Under the pieces are notes generated by a model, which saw nothing but the letters and a program-made list of their open reading frames with translations, made no database searches and was not told the DNA's origin. The translations under genes were made by a program, and so were the position numbers. A DNA stretch of 64,000 nt, from NCBI RefSeq assembly GCF_036324505.1, contig NC_086368.1, positions 13,178,921 through 13,242,920 of the forward strand, read 5' to 3'. Positions within the stretch are counted from its first letter, which is position 1, and each line of letters opens with the position of its first letter. This document shows, in pieces, positions 1 through 13,300 of this stretch. This DNA comes from Eleginops maclovinus (lineage: Eukaryota > Chordata > Actinopteri > Perciformes > Eleginopidae).

Positions 1-174
1 TGTCACTTTTATGGCTGCTACATAAGATGCTAAATGCAACATCTTACCGACTTTGTTTTTATCAGCAATAAAAAGCAGCAAAATGATGACAATGTAAATG
101 ATGCATTCAATTTGAATTGCCCTTCATCTCTGCAGAAGCGTCTGCACTTCATTTAATCCTTTATGACCTTACAG

Positions 175-2715
175 GTGACTCTGAATGTTTTCGAGCTGGC
201 TTCTGCTGCAGGCTTTTCATGTGATATTGATCCTGCCCTCGTCAAAGCTATCGGCAGTATGCAGACAGGTAACACTCAGACACTTAGTGCCACTTCTGTA
301 GACCACTTGATCTTATGGCTTAGTCACCAGGAAGAGAGCATTCTTTCATATTTTAATGTTTTCTTGGAAAAACCTGCAGATAACACGTCAGTTGATGAGG
401 AGTACAAGCTCTCCTGTCTGCTGCTGGTGTACGTCGCTGTGTCCCTGCCTACCCTGGCCCTGGACCCCAACTCTTTCTACAGCCGAGAGCATGGAGGTGC
501 ATATCAATTCATTCACTTTCAGCTGCTACACACTGCTTTTGAGACCAGAACCAACTACTAATCGCTTCTTCTTCCAGACATTACTCACCAGCTGCTGATA
601 GGGTATAAAGAAGGTACTCCACCCTGAAACATTAGACTTATTAGCATCTCTGTGCATCATACTTTCCAGTCCGTCTGACGTGGTCCAAAGCAAAGTATGT
701 TGGTTAACGAGAAACACGTTTCTGTTGAGAGACTTTTGTTTACAGATAAGTTTGGCTGACGTGCATTGATACAGTTACTCTTGGCATGTGGCCCTGGTGA
801 CCCTAACAGCTTGGCTCCAAGCCTGGACTGCAACATTAAGAGCAGCAAATAGCCAAGATTTCTATCAAAGCACAAGGTGGCGTTTGTCTCAGGTCATTTT
901 CTTTGTCTCTATTTTCCATTGGCGTGTCGGAAATAGATTTACCCTTTCAGCCTGAGGAAGTATGCTCTGTACACTTCCTCTTAGGTTTTACGGATCAGTA
1001 CATTTCTCTAATTGTCAGGCCACGAAAACATCCTTTGTGTGGCTAAAGTTACAGGACCTGCTATTCTGTTCTTTTTATTTTCGATGTTGAATTTTGTGTT
1101 TTTTATTTCCTCAGGTCACAACAACAACATCCACTGTTTAGCTACAGCTATCAACCAGCTGGCTGCTGCCATGTTCACCATCCAGAACAAGAACATAGAG
1201 CAGCACCTCAAAGAGTTTCTCCTGGTGAGCAGCAAACACTTTATTATGTTTCTTACCTTTTACATTTTTAAATAGTCAATTGATATGTTCTGGCTTCAAA
1301 GAATCAGTTTATTGTGATTCATTGATGTAACAAATGAGCCTAAGGGGTTCAATCAATCAATCTATTTATAAAGCACATTTAAAAACAACCAACGTTGACC
1401 AAAGTGCTGTACAGAACAGAGCAGGTAGCTGACACGACCTTTATCATAAGATAAATAGATAACTAAATACATTTAAAAAATGATGCTTCCTCAGATAAAT
1501 AAAAGAAAAAAAAAGTTTTCCTGTGAAATATTGTATTGAATATAAGAGATAACTTGTTTCTGGGACACATTAGTTTTCTCAAGACACTGCCAGCCCCTGC
1601 CCCATTTGAGTCCAACAGAGTAAAAACATTTCAATCGTTTTATCTTTTTAACTTTGTGTTATTCCACAGCTGGCTTCCTCCACTCTACTTCAGTTGGGAC
1701 AAAATGTGGAAAGAATGGAGAGCAAAAACCGAGAGTCCGTCTACCTGCTCCTACATTTGGTAGGTTTGCTAGCACTATAGTAATTATGTCTTTTAAATTT
1801 ACAATGAGACGTGACTGGGTTTATGAATTGACTAATGGGAAAACCTATGACCCTTCTTTAAGAGGTTTTCTCTTTATAATAAGCCGTCCTGCAGTGTCTT
1901 CTATAATGGCTTTTCCCTTATCTTATTAAAGCACTAATAAATGAATAATTAACAATGAGGTCGTTAAGGACCACTCATAAACTCTATTGAGTTAATATGT
2001 AAAATTGCAAAAGAATAGAGAGGAGTTTTTGCACATCAAGAATACAGAGACCTCCGCTTACACAAGTACAGATAACGCATAACAAATTGATCAACAACCA
2101 AATCCTCATCAAATATTGAAGTAATTTTATGTTATGCAAAGTCATCACCATGCACATTTTATTTATATTATAACAACAAATGTTTTTGTATGTCAACAAA
2201 TCCCAAGGAAATCCCAAAATTGGCAATGAATGGATCTCACCAACAAGTATTGTCTGTGTTTTCCTGCAATCGACTTCCATTTATTTTTCCAAGAACAATT
2301 AAAATGACATAATTGAGCCTCATTGTTGCATTAGGTGACATGTTCCTTCAAAATGATAACATAGGTGATAACATAGGTGCTATAGTTTGACACTTACAAA
2401 GTTGTCCTGCCTTAAATAGGGACACCAAATGCATATTTATCCACTGCTGACAATAGTCCCGATCAAAAGCATCTTTTTCTCTTATGTGTGTGTGGCCTAA
2501 AGATCAATGTCTTCAGTAGAAATGAAAAGGGTTGGTGCAGATATTTATTTATTTTTATTTGGGATATGTTTTAACCCTTTCAACACTGCCTCTTTCAGAT
2601 TGTGGATGTGTCTCCGTTCTTGAGCCAAGACATGCTGGAGAGCTGCTTCCCATATGTTCTGCTCAGAAATGCCTACAGAGAGGTGTACAGGAACTTCATT
2701 GTCACTCTGGGCTGA
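175..2715 (+). CDS. nckap1l: NCK-associated protein 1-like (HEM1), 3' part of gene
   Basis: Five coding exons at 175-268, 380-496, 1115-1224, 1670-1759 and 2599-2715 join in frame (528 nt, 175 residues plus TGA). All have AG acceptors and GT donors. The 5' exons lie before the window. The product is the conserved C-terminus of the HEM/NAP1 family, a scaffold subunit of the WAVE regulatory complex that links Rac signalling to Arp2/3 actin assembly at the plasma membrane. Recognisable blocks are [59 protein letters not shown] and the near-terminal [20 protein letters not shown]. The form DPxSFYS...NNNIHCL and the neighbour pde1b favour the haematopoietic paralogue nckap1l over nckap1, whose human neighbours differ. 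The paralogue choice rests partly on synteny. Confidence 0.93.
1340..1430 (+). repeat. Old interspersed repeat fragment in nckap1l intron
   Basis: A stretch with repeated AATC units followed by TTTATAAAGCACATTT and GACCAAAGTGCTGTACAGA resembles a short dispersed element common in teleost introns. I recognise the pattern but cannot give a family name. It lies between the exons ending at 1224 and starting at 1670 and does not disturb either splice site. Confidence 0.4.
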
Positions 2716-3130
2716 GGATTTCTTTTTTATATCTCTAATGTAACCTAGGCTTTTCCAAACTATATTTTAATGTGCTTGTATATTTAGTTTGTTATTCCCC
2801 TTAAGTCTCTTTTTCATACACTTCAATGCATTTCCATCAAGTTAACCATAGCTTACTGTGGTTCGGTGTTCCTTTACAAACTTTAGACAAGTTTTATGGT
2901 GCTTATCTGCCAGTATTATGCAATACATTCTCTACTGCTGTAGTATTACTAAAATCAGCTTGAATAATTTAAATGCAAATCAGGCACAAGTTAATATATC
3001 ACTGTTACATTTTACACACCAGTGCCATGACATAAAGAAAACAGGTGTAAGATTTTTCATTATTTTAACAAGAGGCTGTATAGTATGTAATCTTACAAAT
3101 GTTCAACCAATAAACATGCTATTTGATTTC
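2716..3130 (+). other. nckap1l: nckap1l 3' UTR with poly(A) signal
   Basis: Non-coding AT-rich sequence follows the nckap1l stop codon. An AATAAA hexamer at 3109-3114 is a plausible polyadenylation signal, giving a 3' UTR of about 400 nt. A 136-codon open stretch overlaps this region (2858-3268), but it has low-complexity composition and no recognisable protein similarity. Confidence 0.5.
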
Positions 3131-3420
3131 TTTCTGGTCTGTATTCAACAACCTGTCCTCATCTGCTTCCAGTCCATCCTTCCCCATCCCATCCTTTATT
3201 CTTGGATGAAAATCATTTTGTTAATGTTAAAATGTAATGTCTGCACAACGAAAAGTCCCTTTTGCTAATTTTAGATCATCCTATGTTTATTTTATTTGCA
3301 ATGAGTCAATGAGTACCACACCTCCTCATGCTTTTTCTTGTATCCTCCCTTTGCACCCTACAGTGTTCTGCAGCTATTGGTTGCCACGCTGGAGATCTGG
3401 ATGTTCACATCCGTGTGTGT

Positions 3421-3486
3421 GCTATGCTGTGCTGTGCTGTGCTGTGCTGTCCTGTGTGCTGTGTGCTGTGTGCTGTGTGCTGTGTG

Positions 3487-3565
<79 letters not shown>

Positions 3566-3575
3566 TGTGTGTGTT
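3421..3575. repeat. (TGTGC)n / (GT)n microsatellite
   Basis: A GCTGT-type tandem tract (about 3421-3487) grades into a pure GT dinucleotide run to about 3575. The two units probably evolved from one another by slippage. Open frames that read as Cys-Val repeats across it are artefacts. Confidence 0.95.
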
Positions 3576-3577
3576 GT

Positions 3578-3680
3578 ATTTAGGGCATCAGCGTCTAAGG
3601 ACGAGGGATTCAGACCTCTCACAAGAGCACAAGAGGTTTGATTCCCACTACAGGCAACACTTCCGTGAATACACAGTTGA
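3578..3680 (+). mobile_element. tRNA-like SINE head, possible
   Basis: Just after the GT microsatellite lies a segment with tRNA-like internal promoter pieces: GCGTCTAAGGA (box A-like) and AGGTTTGATTCCCAC (box B-like, compare GGTTCGANTCC) about 45 nt apart. The spacing and the adjacent microsatellite suit a degenerate tRNA-derived SINE. It is not a functional tRNA gene, because no clean cloverleaf can be drawn by eye. Confidence 0.4.
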
Positions 3681-4521
3681 TAATTCATAAATAAAAAGAA
3701 GACGGATACATAAACAGCGCATTACTAAATCACAAATTGTATGCATAAACAGTGTGAGTGTCTATGTTTATAAAAGGTTAAAGTCCAAGGTAATAGAAAA
3801 ACAACCGTCATATATATTATTCAGTTAAAACATAGTTATTGTCAAAACTAAAAGAATAATATCAAGTTATTAGTCAAAGCACAAATGGTCAAAACACATA
3901 TCCAGTTTGTGGATTTTTGTATGATGATTGTTGTGTACCGAGGGAATACTCACACATCAGTAGAGAGGTTTGCTCCTTTTTGTTTCATCATGTGCCCATT
4001 AGGTGCCCCGATATGTAAGCTGATGCTTCTTTTGAGATCTTAAAAGCTGCTTTCATTTCTTTTTACTTTCAAAGGTGTTTTCCCTTCCTGCTAGTGCTTT
4101 ATTGCTAACATTTGATGTCAGAGTAACTCTTTATTTCAGCCCCCCCCTATTAAGACCTAATAACAGCACATGAAAAAACTCTCAAATGTAGTTGTTAACA
4201 GATGTAATTAGCGGGCATAACAACAGTTTAAACTGTTCTAAACTGTATTAATTGTGGGTATGTTGCTTACTTAATAGCTGCTATTAAAGTGAAGTGTTTC
4301 CTTTATGATAAAAAGCTAAAGAAAATTACAACTAAAAGAATATTATACAGTTTGTATTATTTATATTGATAGTTGTGGGGATGATGTGTGTTGCATGTAA
4401 ATAAACAGTGAATCCTGTCCCAGGACCCTGAGGACAGTTAATGGTGGAAACTCTAGTCCTGATATAAAGACTCTCTGCTGATTGTGATGGTGACACAGAG
4501 CCTCTCCTGTTGACGCTGAGG

Positions 4522-4524
<3 letters not shown>

Positions 4525-4604
<80 letters not shown>
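4525..4604. repeat. (CA)n microsatellite
   Basis: An uninterrupted AC dinucleotide run of about 80 bp. A consensus-like TATAAATA follows about 15 bp downstream. Confidence 0.97.
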
Positions 4605-4607
<3 letters not shown>

Positions 4608-4618
4608 TGCAAAATCCA

Positions 4619-4906
4619 GTATAAATACACAGAGGAAAGGACTAGATGTATCAGCCACTCTAAACACAGAGCAGTGTAGATTAACATAAACTACAGCACT
4701 ATATATACACACATTCAGAGCGACGACACATGCTGGATTTACAGGAACAAACAGAGGCACAAAGCTCATTCTGTGTCTAACACTTCCAATCACACACATG
4801 GTCTTCAGCAGCGTTCAGATCTACAGGTCATGACACCAACTTGCAAAATACACAGAGCAGCTGACAGACACCTGTGTGCTGTGACATGCAGGACCACAGT
4901 CGAACG
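4619..4906 (+). promoter_or_regulatory. Candidate upstream promoter and 5' exon for pde1b
   Basis: TATAAATA at 4619-4626 is a strong TATA match. About 280 bp downstream, ...CGAACG|GTAAGG at 4906/4907 is a good donor site. The pde1b start-codon exon has a plausible acceptor just upstream (TTTCATTAG before about 7299). An untranslated first exon from about 4650 to 4906 could therefore splice to it. This is inference. The segment contains short upstream ATGs and no conserved peptide, and no transcript evidence is available here. Confidence 0.25.
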
Positions 4907-5329
4907 GTAAGGCTGCCTTTAATTGTTTCTTTTTCTTACTCTTCAGGTTTCTGTAACATCCTTGGTTTATTTTGGACTTGAAAGACACAGAGGAGTTAGA
5001 TTTGTATGTACAGTAAAGGTGTGCTTTGCAGTGAGGTGTCCCTTGGATACAGTACTTAGGTTGCTATCTTTTTATCTTCTGTTCAGTGGTCTTAAAAAAT
5101 GTGTTCTGCCAAATTACAGGAAGCCATTTTCTCACTTCACTCTGGGATAATTGTTTCAATTGTGTTAAACGTATAGGATTTAATATAGAAGGCAGTGTTG
5201 CAAAGTATGCACAATGGGACAATTTTGATATATAACTTCAGTTCACCCAAATAAAAATGACTTATTACTTCAATGCAGTTGAATGGAGTTATATCTGTGG
5301 TTCTGATTATATTAAAAACAAATTTGAAG

Positions 5330-5710
5330 AGTCCAAGAATCCATGCTAGCAGCTTTGGGAGGATGTATACTGACTGAAACTAAATTGTAATGCTGGCATT
5401 GTCACATGCTAGGATGATGCTAACATGCTGGTATTCTACAAGAAATGTTTATGGCTCGCCCAAACTAGTTTAGTATTTCAGAATGCTACCGTTTGCCAAC
5501 AAGCACAAAAGGAAGTACAGCCGAGGCTGTTAGGAATCACATTATTTGAGTTTGGTAATAAATCAACTACAAATTGATCTGATGGTGTGCTTATAGGAAG
5601 TACTTGAGATTGCTTAAATTCATCTTGATACTTCAACTTGGTGGCGGTAAAGGGGAAGTCAGTGGATCCTCAAAATTCATTAGGATTCATCCTCAGCTAA
5701 TACAATAGAA
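5330..5710 (+). repeat. Degenerate teleost interspersed repeat
   Basis: The segment contains CCATGCTAGCAGCTTTGGGAG, GATGCTAACATGCTGGTATT, AAGGAAGTACAGCCGAGGCTG, ACAAATTGATCTGATGGTG and AAGTCAGTGGATCCTCAAAA in this order. This word order is familiar from a high-copy element scattered through percomorph genomes. I cannot assign a family name. The copy is diverged and has no coding potential. Confidence 0.55.
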
Positions 5711-7316
5711 GTTTAAGTAATTATGTTTTTCCAAAACACTGAAAAACACATTTTGCTGCCTTTTCAAGTCAAAAAACTTGTGAAGAATGTTTTTGATTCC
5801 ACTGTTGTAAAAAAAAAAATGACCACGCTTTGCCCCTCCGCACCCTCAGCCTCTGTAACATCTAGTTCCCAAGCAAAGAAGCGTCTCATTTATGTGATTT
5901 ATGGTGCCACAGAGTCAGATTTCTCTCTCTTATGCGTAGGGCATAGTGAGTAATAATTGGCTGGTGTCAGAGTGGTTAGAGAGGTTCGTCATCATCAGAG
6001 GGAGAGTGAGAGATGAAGTACAAATGGAAGAAAAAATTAAAGTGTAAAGTAAGAGGATGCAACCACTCAAAAGCAAATTAATTTCAGGTTTTTATAGGAT
6101 AGGAAAATGACTCTAGATGAATAAGTCTTATATTGTCTTTAAAACATTTTAACTCATATGACATTATGACTGAGAGTAAGTCATTTTTTGACATTTCTAC
6201 ATCTTGTTCTCTTTCTCCTCATTGCTTTGGATGAAGTGACACAGGAGATCGAGAATCATATGTTGAGATGTTACTTCTCTTCAATTTTGCAATATGTCAA
6301 AGAGCATGGGAGCATGAGAGCCAGTCTGACCCAGCAGCCAAAGCAGGACAAGCAGGGAGGGAAGCGGACAGCAGGCAAAGGGGATTTCCCATGCAGGCCA
6401 CGTTGTTGCACAGCTCTCACAATAGGCTTCTCTATAAATAAAACTAGAAATGGATTTAGGATCTAAAACTAAATATGTGTGGATGGACGCCTGTCATTGT
6501 CTCATCTGACCTTGTAAGTTTCTGTCCTTTTCTTTTTTTGGTGACTCAAAAAAACCAAGATGGAATTTGTTAAAAAATAAAATACATTTGAATCCTTTTT
6601 TTTATTTGAGCCTTGGTACTGTTTATTGACACTGCCCAGTTTTATTTATTGTAAGAAAATATGTTTCTAACACCAAATTACAAAAAATATATATATTTTG
6701 CATAACAAATTGTGTGAATCAGTTTGAGCCAAAACAGATGAGGGAAACAAAAAGGCAACCTGTCAAAGAAGTCAAATAAAATGTATTTAAAAGTGCCTCT
6801 TTTTTTTGCAATTAAGTTTTAAGAACTGCACCCATTTTGCTGTTGTGGGTGGCTCTCGAGGACTAGCTTTGTTTATGTATTTTGGTTCGAGGGACTCTGG
6901 TGGGTTTCAGTGAAAGAGTCTCTGTGTAGTTCCCTAATTTGCGGCTGCGGTGGAAAATTCTCATTGGGGATTTGAGTACACGCGGCCTGAAAGCCTTGCA
7001 GTCAACACTTCATCATGACTGAAGTCAACTCACTCACACTTTGCACACTCACTTTCTGACAAACCCACACACCCACACACACAAACTGACACAGTTTGGG
7101 CCTGCCCAACCAATCAGAGTGAAGTGGAGTAAGTCCCCCCAGAAGTGGGTGGGAGAGCTGCTGAAACAGAAGTCTGTCTCAGGACACACAAAGTTTGTAC
7201 TGGTGGTTAAGAGAACTTTTCTGCTTACAACTTATCAGAATAATTTTTACTTGTTCGTCCTGTTATTGTTTTTTTATTGAACTCTGGGTTTCATTAGGCC
7301 ACAGTGTGAGTGTGGA
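5711..7316. other. Intergenic DNA upstream of pde1b
   Basis: AT-rich sequence with homopolymer runs and short chance open frames. I see no conserved exon. I looked here for the longer PDE1-type N-terminal exon (the isoform in which a MW-type peptide precedes the calmodulin-binding helix) and did not find one. Confidence 0.5.
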
Positions 7317-10300
7317 ATGTCTGAACTGGTTCGAATTCGTAAGAAACGACTGCAGATCCCCATCTCTAGGTAAGACAAGGGGTTATTATCTGTACAGATT
7401 ACATCATAGTTATCTATGTTCAGCCTTTTTGTGCCTGCCTTATTAATGTTGAAGGACTTTACAGAAAATGCTACATCTACAATTTAAAGTGATTGGTCCT
7501 TGTTGGGAGCAGTAAGGCTGTCTGGATCACATTTTGTTCTGTAGGAGCTTTTCTTGTTTTGCAGCGATGGAAATATGCGAGTAAAAAATTTACTCTGTAC
7601 AGCACATTGATGAGAGATAGTGAAGCAACCCTGAGTGGAATTGTTGACACAATTGCAGGCCACTGAATGAGAAGTTTATCCATACCTTGCAAAGTATCCT
7701 GGTTTTCATTTTCATGGATTTTACATATTTAATACACTCAGAAGATTTTCTATACTTAGCAGCATGAGAGCACTTGTCACTGCGAGCAATGAACACTCAT
7801 CTTACTCATGCTTTCTCTGTGGGAGGAAAATGTGCTGCAGAGGTGATAGGTCATGTGGTTTTGTTTTGGTTAACACATATTAGTGTCTGATGGATTTAGA
7901 ACGGAAAACTTGTTGAGTTTTGGGTTATTTTTTGTCACACATTTCACATAAAAATGAGCCTTTGAAAGATAGCGTTTTGATGGTGATGAGATATAATTGG
8001 ATAATGTTTTAATTTGTGTTTATTTCTTTGTTTCTCAATACAATTTACTCAGACACAGAAAGCTTTTAGAGATTTGTGCTGACAAAGCTGATGCCATTCA
8101 AACACTTCAACACATAGTAAGTGCTCTGAGTAAGGATGACACTATGCAGTGTGTAGATTCAACAAAGTCTGAGCCAAAGGAGGATTTGTCATTTCTCTCT
8201 ATAAACAAAGTTTCACGAGTGCACTTGACGGGTAATTTCCTGTAAACGTCCTGTCAGAGGCTCTTCTACTTTGAACAGCCGCAACAAGAAAGACTGTGTT
8301 ATCAAAAAGATTACTTAAGATTGAAAGTGAGTGGTGGCATTTAGATGCAAGCTATTTTTATGACTCAACAGCTTTTGAAAGCCCTTGCCAGCGTGATAAA
8401 CATTTGAAAAGCTGTGAGCGTCTCATCCACAGGAGTTGGCTCCGCAGCGTGGCCTGGCGCAGTTTGAACACAATCCCTCTGATCACGGCAGCGTACGCAA
8501 ACCAAAATGTTTTGAGATTGAAAGGATCTGTGGCACTAATGTGTTAGCTGATAAAATTATTCTCTTTTCTAAATAGCTGTGGAGAAGAGAAAATCCAATC
8601 AAAGCAGAAAGGTTCCACTTTAAACTAAGGATGAGATTTTTTTTCAGGGCTGTATGATGCTATGAAAGCTTTTAGATTTACTAACATAATGAGTTACATT
8701 TACACACTGCAGGTCGGTTATACTGTGGTGACACGTGCTCCAAGCATTTGCTTTTCATTACGCTGCAGGAGATGTATTCTGTTCCAACTTTTTTATCCTA
8801 ATTAGATTTTAAAGTTTCAAATTGAGCAACATTTTTTCAGACAAGATCAGAATGCAGCCAAGACTTTAAAAAAACATCATTTTTGTTTGAGCCCACTTTG
8901 ACAACATGCAGGTTACATAAGACCTCAACCATGGGAAGTTTTCCTCTCATGGAACATTTGGCACTAATGATGCCCCCTTGCCACTGGTTTTGTTTGGACA
9001 GCTTGGCATTTAAATCACTTCTTTCCTTTCAGCAGGATTTCTCAACCTTTTTGAAGCCCTACTCATACCTTACTTCACCCACTCAAGACAATGATAAGCG
9101 CTGTCAATTTCTGGCGATGTGTCAAGAGATTTTCTCTTTTTGTTCACACTGACATTTTTGTGAAGCCATAACATTAATTTGATTTTGATGCCAATCCACA
9201 GTAACCTCTCACCAACACTATTACCTCTTTGCAGTTGCTGTTTTTAAGAAAGAGCAGTTTGATTCATTTCAAAAAGGGAATCAGCCATTTTATTGTATTG
9301 TTTCTACAGACTGAGGAGCATTTTGAAGCAGCTGGAGGAAAAAGATGTAGACTTTGAAGAAATAAAAAAAAATCTGGATTTCACTGCGTCGTTACTGGAA
9401 GCAGTTTACCACGATGGATCAAGGTAGGATATAGATGAAAAACATGATGTAGATATTTATGATAAGTAATATTGACATACCAACTGTTTAACTCTTTAAT
9501 AGTTACTTTGAACTTGTAGAGTAAAGGCCCAAAAGTTTCTCAAATAGAATAGCATTAAATATATGATTTTGGACACCTATATAAAGCTTTAGTTCAGTTA
9601 TTATTACTCTGCTCTCATAACATGTGTATAACAATCCGTGCTTGTGTGTTGTCTCTCACAGGCAGTGTCTGGAGTCTGAAGATGACCTCCAGCAGCTCCA
9701 GTCAGACGGCGTGCCTACAGAGGTCACTGATTGGCTGGCGTCCACCTTCACCCAGAGGGTTCGACGGCCTGTACGCCGATCAGATGAGAAGCCAAAGTTT
9801 CGCAGCATTGTACATGCAGTGCAGGCTGGGATATTTGTGGAGAGGTAAAATAACACTTATGTTGGTGTGATCTCAATTTCAACACTGTGTAGTTTTGATT
9901 TTTTTTTTTTTCAGTTCTATTTATAAGGATACTTGTCTGTGACAAAGCAGTTTCAGCAGAAAAGTAACAGTGCTAGGAATAAAGCTATATGTTTTTATTT
10001 ACGAGACGTAACTACAATAAAATAGGGAAACTGTAATCTCATACTATAAAACTCCTATTGTAAATGACTGATCTTAATGTCTTTACTATAACTCTATTAT
10101 AAGATCATAAAGTGTTGTTACTATCCAAGCCACAGAAAAACACAGACAGCTGCACTGGATTGTGAAACATTAGGCCCCTTTACTCTTTAAAACATCTTTC
10201 CAAAGGGGACAGGGACTTTGGAGGATTTATATAAACAGCTCCTAAGACGAGTTCGCTGCACAATGTCAACATCTGAACTTTGACTGAACTCAACATAAAC

Positions 10301-13300
10301 ATTGCATTATTTCAGAATGTTCAAGAGGGCCTACACTGCAGCCATGCCAGACCAACCTGCTGCGGCCGTAAACTGCCTCAGGGTAGGCCTCCACTAATCA
10401 TAAATCTCTCTGTGGCTCGTGTGTTTGTGCAATAAGTTGGACATCACAAAAAGGACCATATACACACCAGAAGTATGCATCAATAACACAGTCACTTCAC
10501 TTTCTCTTTTCAGGATGTTGACCGCTGGAACTTTGACGTGTTTGCTCTGAACTCAGCCAGCTCTGATCACGCTCTGCAGACTCTGTTCTTTGAGCTGATC
10601 ACCAGATATGGTCTCAACAGCCGTTTTAAGGTGTTTAACTTTGGATTTCATTGCGTAGCTTAAAAAGTGCACTTCCCATACATTATATTATGGTACAAAT
10701 AGAACAATGTCGACATTTTGGAGGGAAAATCTCACAGTAATGTGACACTATTGCCTTTGTAACCTCTGCTGTTTGGAAAAAGCGTGTTGCAGATATAATC
10801 AGGCATGTGGGTTTTATTATCAATTTGGAACAAAAGGTTGCCAAATTATGTGCAAATCACATGCTAGCCATGTCAATCTCACGCACAACTTTATGACAAA
10901 ATTATGGCTTTTATTGTTGACACTTGAAATTTCAAACACGACTTTGAACAAATAATTGTGCAATGCACTTTGCAGATACCAATCTCATGCCTCACAGGGT
11001 TCCTGTCTGCCCTGGAGAGAGGATATTGCAAACACAACAACCCCTACCACAGCCACATTCATGCTGCTGACGTCACTCAGACGCTGCACTGCCTGCTGCT
11101 GCGTTCTGGACTTGTGGTAAATTTGGCTTACTTTCATACGCTTATTTTTTGCGCTGAATTCTATCTTTGAAGGCTAATGGCTAGTGTTTTGTATATTCTC
11201 CTATATTATTGTTAGTTTTTTATTTCTTTTGAGTAGCAATGGGCTGACCGACTCAAAATATAAATTCAAACATGTAAATGTATGAATATTTAGAGTTTTG
11301 ATTATTTTTGCAAAATACTCTCTTATATAATGCATGCATATTCAACCCATGGTGCTGGCTGTCCTATAAACAGTCTCTTTAATGCATAATTGTGATTGTT
11401 TGTATCTGTATGAAGATATTATATGAATGAAGACAGTGTCATTGAAATGGATTGTCTTTAAATTTTGTAGTGACATTCATGGTCCCCAGAGGATGAACCT
11501 AATCATCTTGGTGAACGCCTGAACTAACTTCATGCACCACTAGATGAAGGATCTATTTACTTTTAATCTAGCGCTTTCATCAAGTCGAAATGTAACTTTA
11601 GTGTCTACTATATAATGTTCTTAATAGTTTTTGATCCAAAGATATCTATGAGCTGTCTACATATCTATCTAAAAAGGTCATACTTGTTATTAGGATCATT
11701 TCAATGTTGGTTTGGGTGTTTTCATAGTATTTGCTGACTGACTATATCAACTGTACCCTGTACATATCGTGTCTCTTTTACAGTACAGTATGTGAACCCT
11801 GTTACACATTTTATATTGATTTGTTGTTGTTTTTTCTCCTGCATGTATGAAGCACTGGCTGACAGAGCTTGAGGTGATGGCTTCACTATTTGCTGCAGCC
11901 ATTCACGACTATGAACACACGGGAACCACAAACAACTTTCACATCCACACAAAGTAAGGTCCTCTTTTTAAACTACTTTATTAGCCCTGTGTTAAAACAA
12001 ACCTGCTACATAAACCCTGCATCCTGTTGTGACATTTGTAAATTATTAGGAAATGTAGGAATAGTAAGGTAGTGTTTTTGAGATGCAATTTTAGAAAATG
12101 GGTATGAGAGGGAGAGAGAGAGAGAGCTCTAAAGCAAACACTGTTTCATGCAGGGAACACGGTATTTTTAGATGTAATTTTTCCACATAGGACAGCTAAA
12201 GAACGCGGTCTCTTGGCCCCCATCATCATCATCATACTTTATTTTGGGAATAATAAGCATCCACAATAAGGCAACTTGTCTTGGGTATAGAGTCTAAACC
12301 TGAACGTTGTACTCCACCCAAATCAAATCTTCTCAATGTCAAACATGTACCAATGTAGCTTGGAAAAACTGGCTCTTATAACTAACTAGGGTCAGCTTTA
12401 AATGATGTTAGTTTTAATTGTTTTGAGTTTTTTTATGACGTTTAAAAATGCCAATTTCTACTGAGGCATGCACTTGATTACCATCCACGGCAACAGTCTT
12501 CTCCAAAAAACTGATATTTTTCTAAAAATGAGACTTAATAAGCAGTCTCATTTTGTTCAGCATCCGGCTCCTCAAAAGCTTTGACTCCCTGAGTAAGGCT
12601 GTGTATAGAATAATGCTGCCAACGTAAACTGGATTTAATTTGGAACTTTTGATGTACCATAGTAAAAAATCTCTTACTTTCTATGTAAGCTTGTTACTAT
12701 AAGAGTTTATTTCATGAGTAAATCCTAATAGAATTCCTAAAAGGAAGTGATGAGTGGCTCTAAATCCATATTAATGTTCATCCATAAATGTTGTTTAGTT
12801 GTGATCAAACGTTAATAGGATAGTAATAAACTACTTTTCTTATTTCCTCATTATTATGATGGCACATTAAGTCATGCACAGCAGGTCACTTGACTTGTTG
12901 ACTTAGTGCGAGAATGCAGTTTTGCTGTAAAGAATAAGAATATAAGTTTCCTATAACAAATATTTTGTATAAATTAAGTATTAAAATAGGTATAACATCT
13001 GGAGGTGAACATGTTTTCTTCATAGGTGGTATAAATGTTTACAAGGCATCACTCTTTTTCTCACAGGATAATTCCATCTAACCATTGGCATATTGCTACA
13101 GCATACACACATTTACACAATTAATAAAACAATATAACAAAATGTTATTCAATAACTTGTTTGTTCACAATGTCCCCTCCCTCAGGGGATTGGGAAATAT
13201 TTTCAATTAATTTCCAGTATAACTACAGCCAATCATCAGTTCAGACCACGACTCCTACCTAGGAAATTAAAGCATCCAGAAAATTACAGATCTGTAAAAT

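Noticed and set aside
2858..3268. 136-codon open frame after nckap1l
   Set aside because: It overlaps the nckap1l 3' UTR and poly(A) signal, with hydrophobic AT-driven composition and no known family.
3237..3690. Open frames on both strands encoding long Cys-Val or Thr-His repeats
   Set aside because: They are translations of the GT/CA microsatellite. The same applies at 4332-4799, 29111-29497, 34175-34441, 50762-51030, 52157-52402, 53742-53945 and 57861-58232.
11067..11074. Perfect CRE palindrome TGACGTCA
   Set aside because: It encodes Ala-Asp-Val-Thr of the conserved PDE1B catalytic motif in exon 6. The match is explained by coding constraint.
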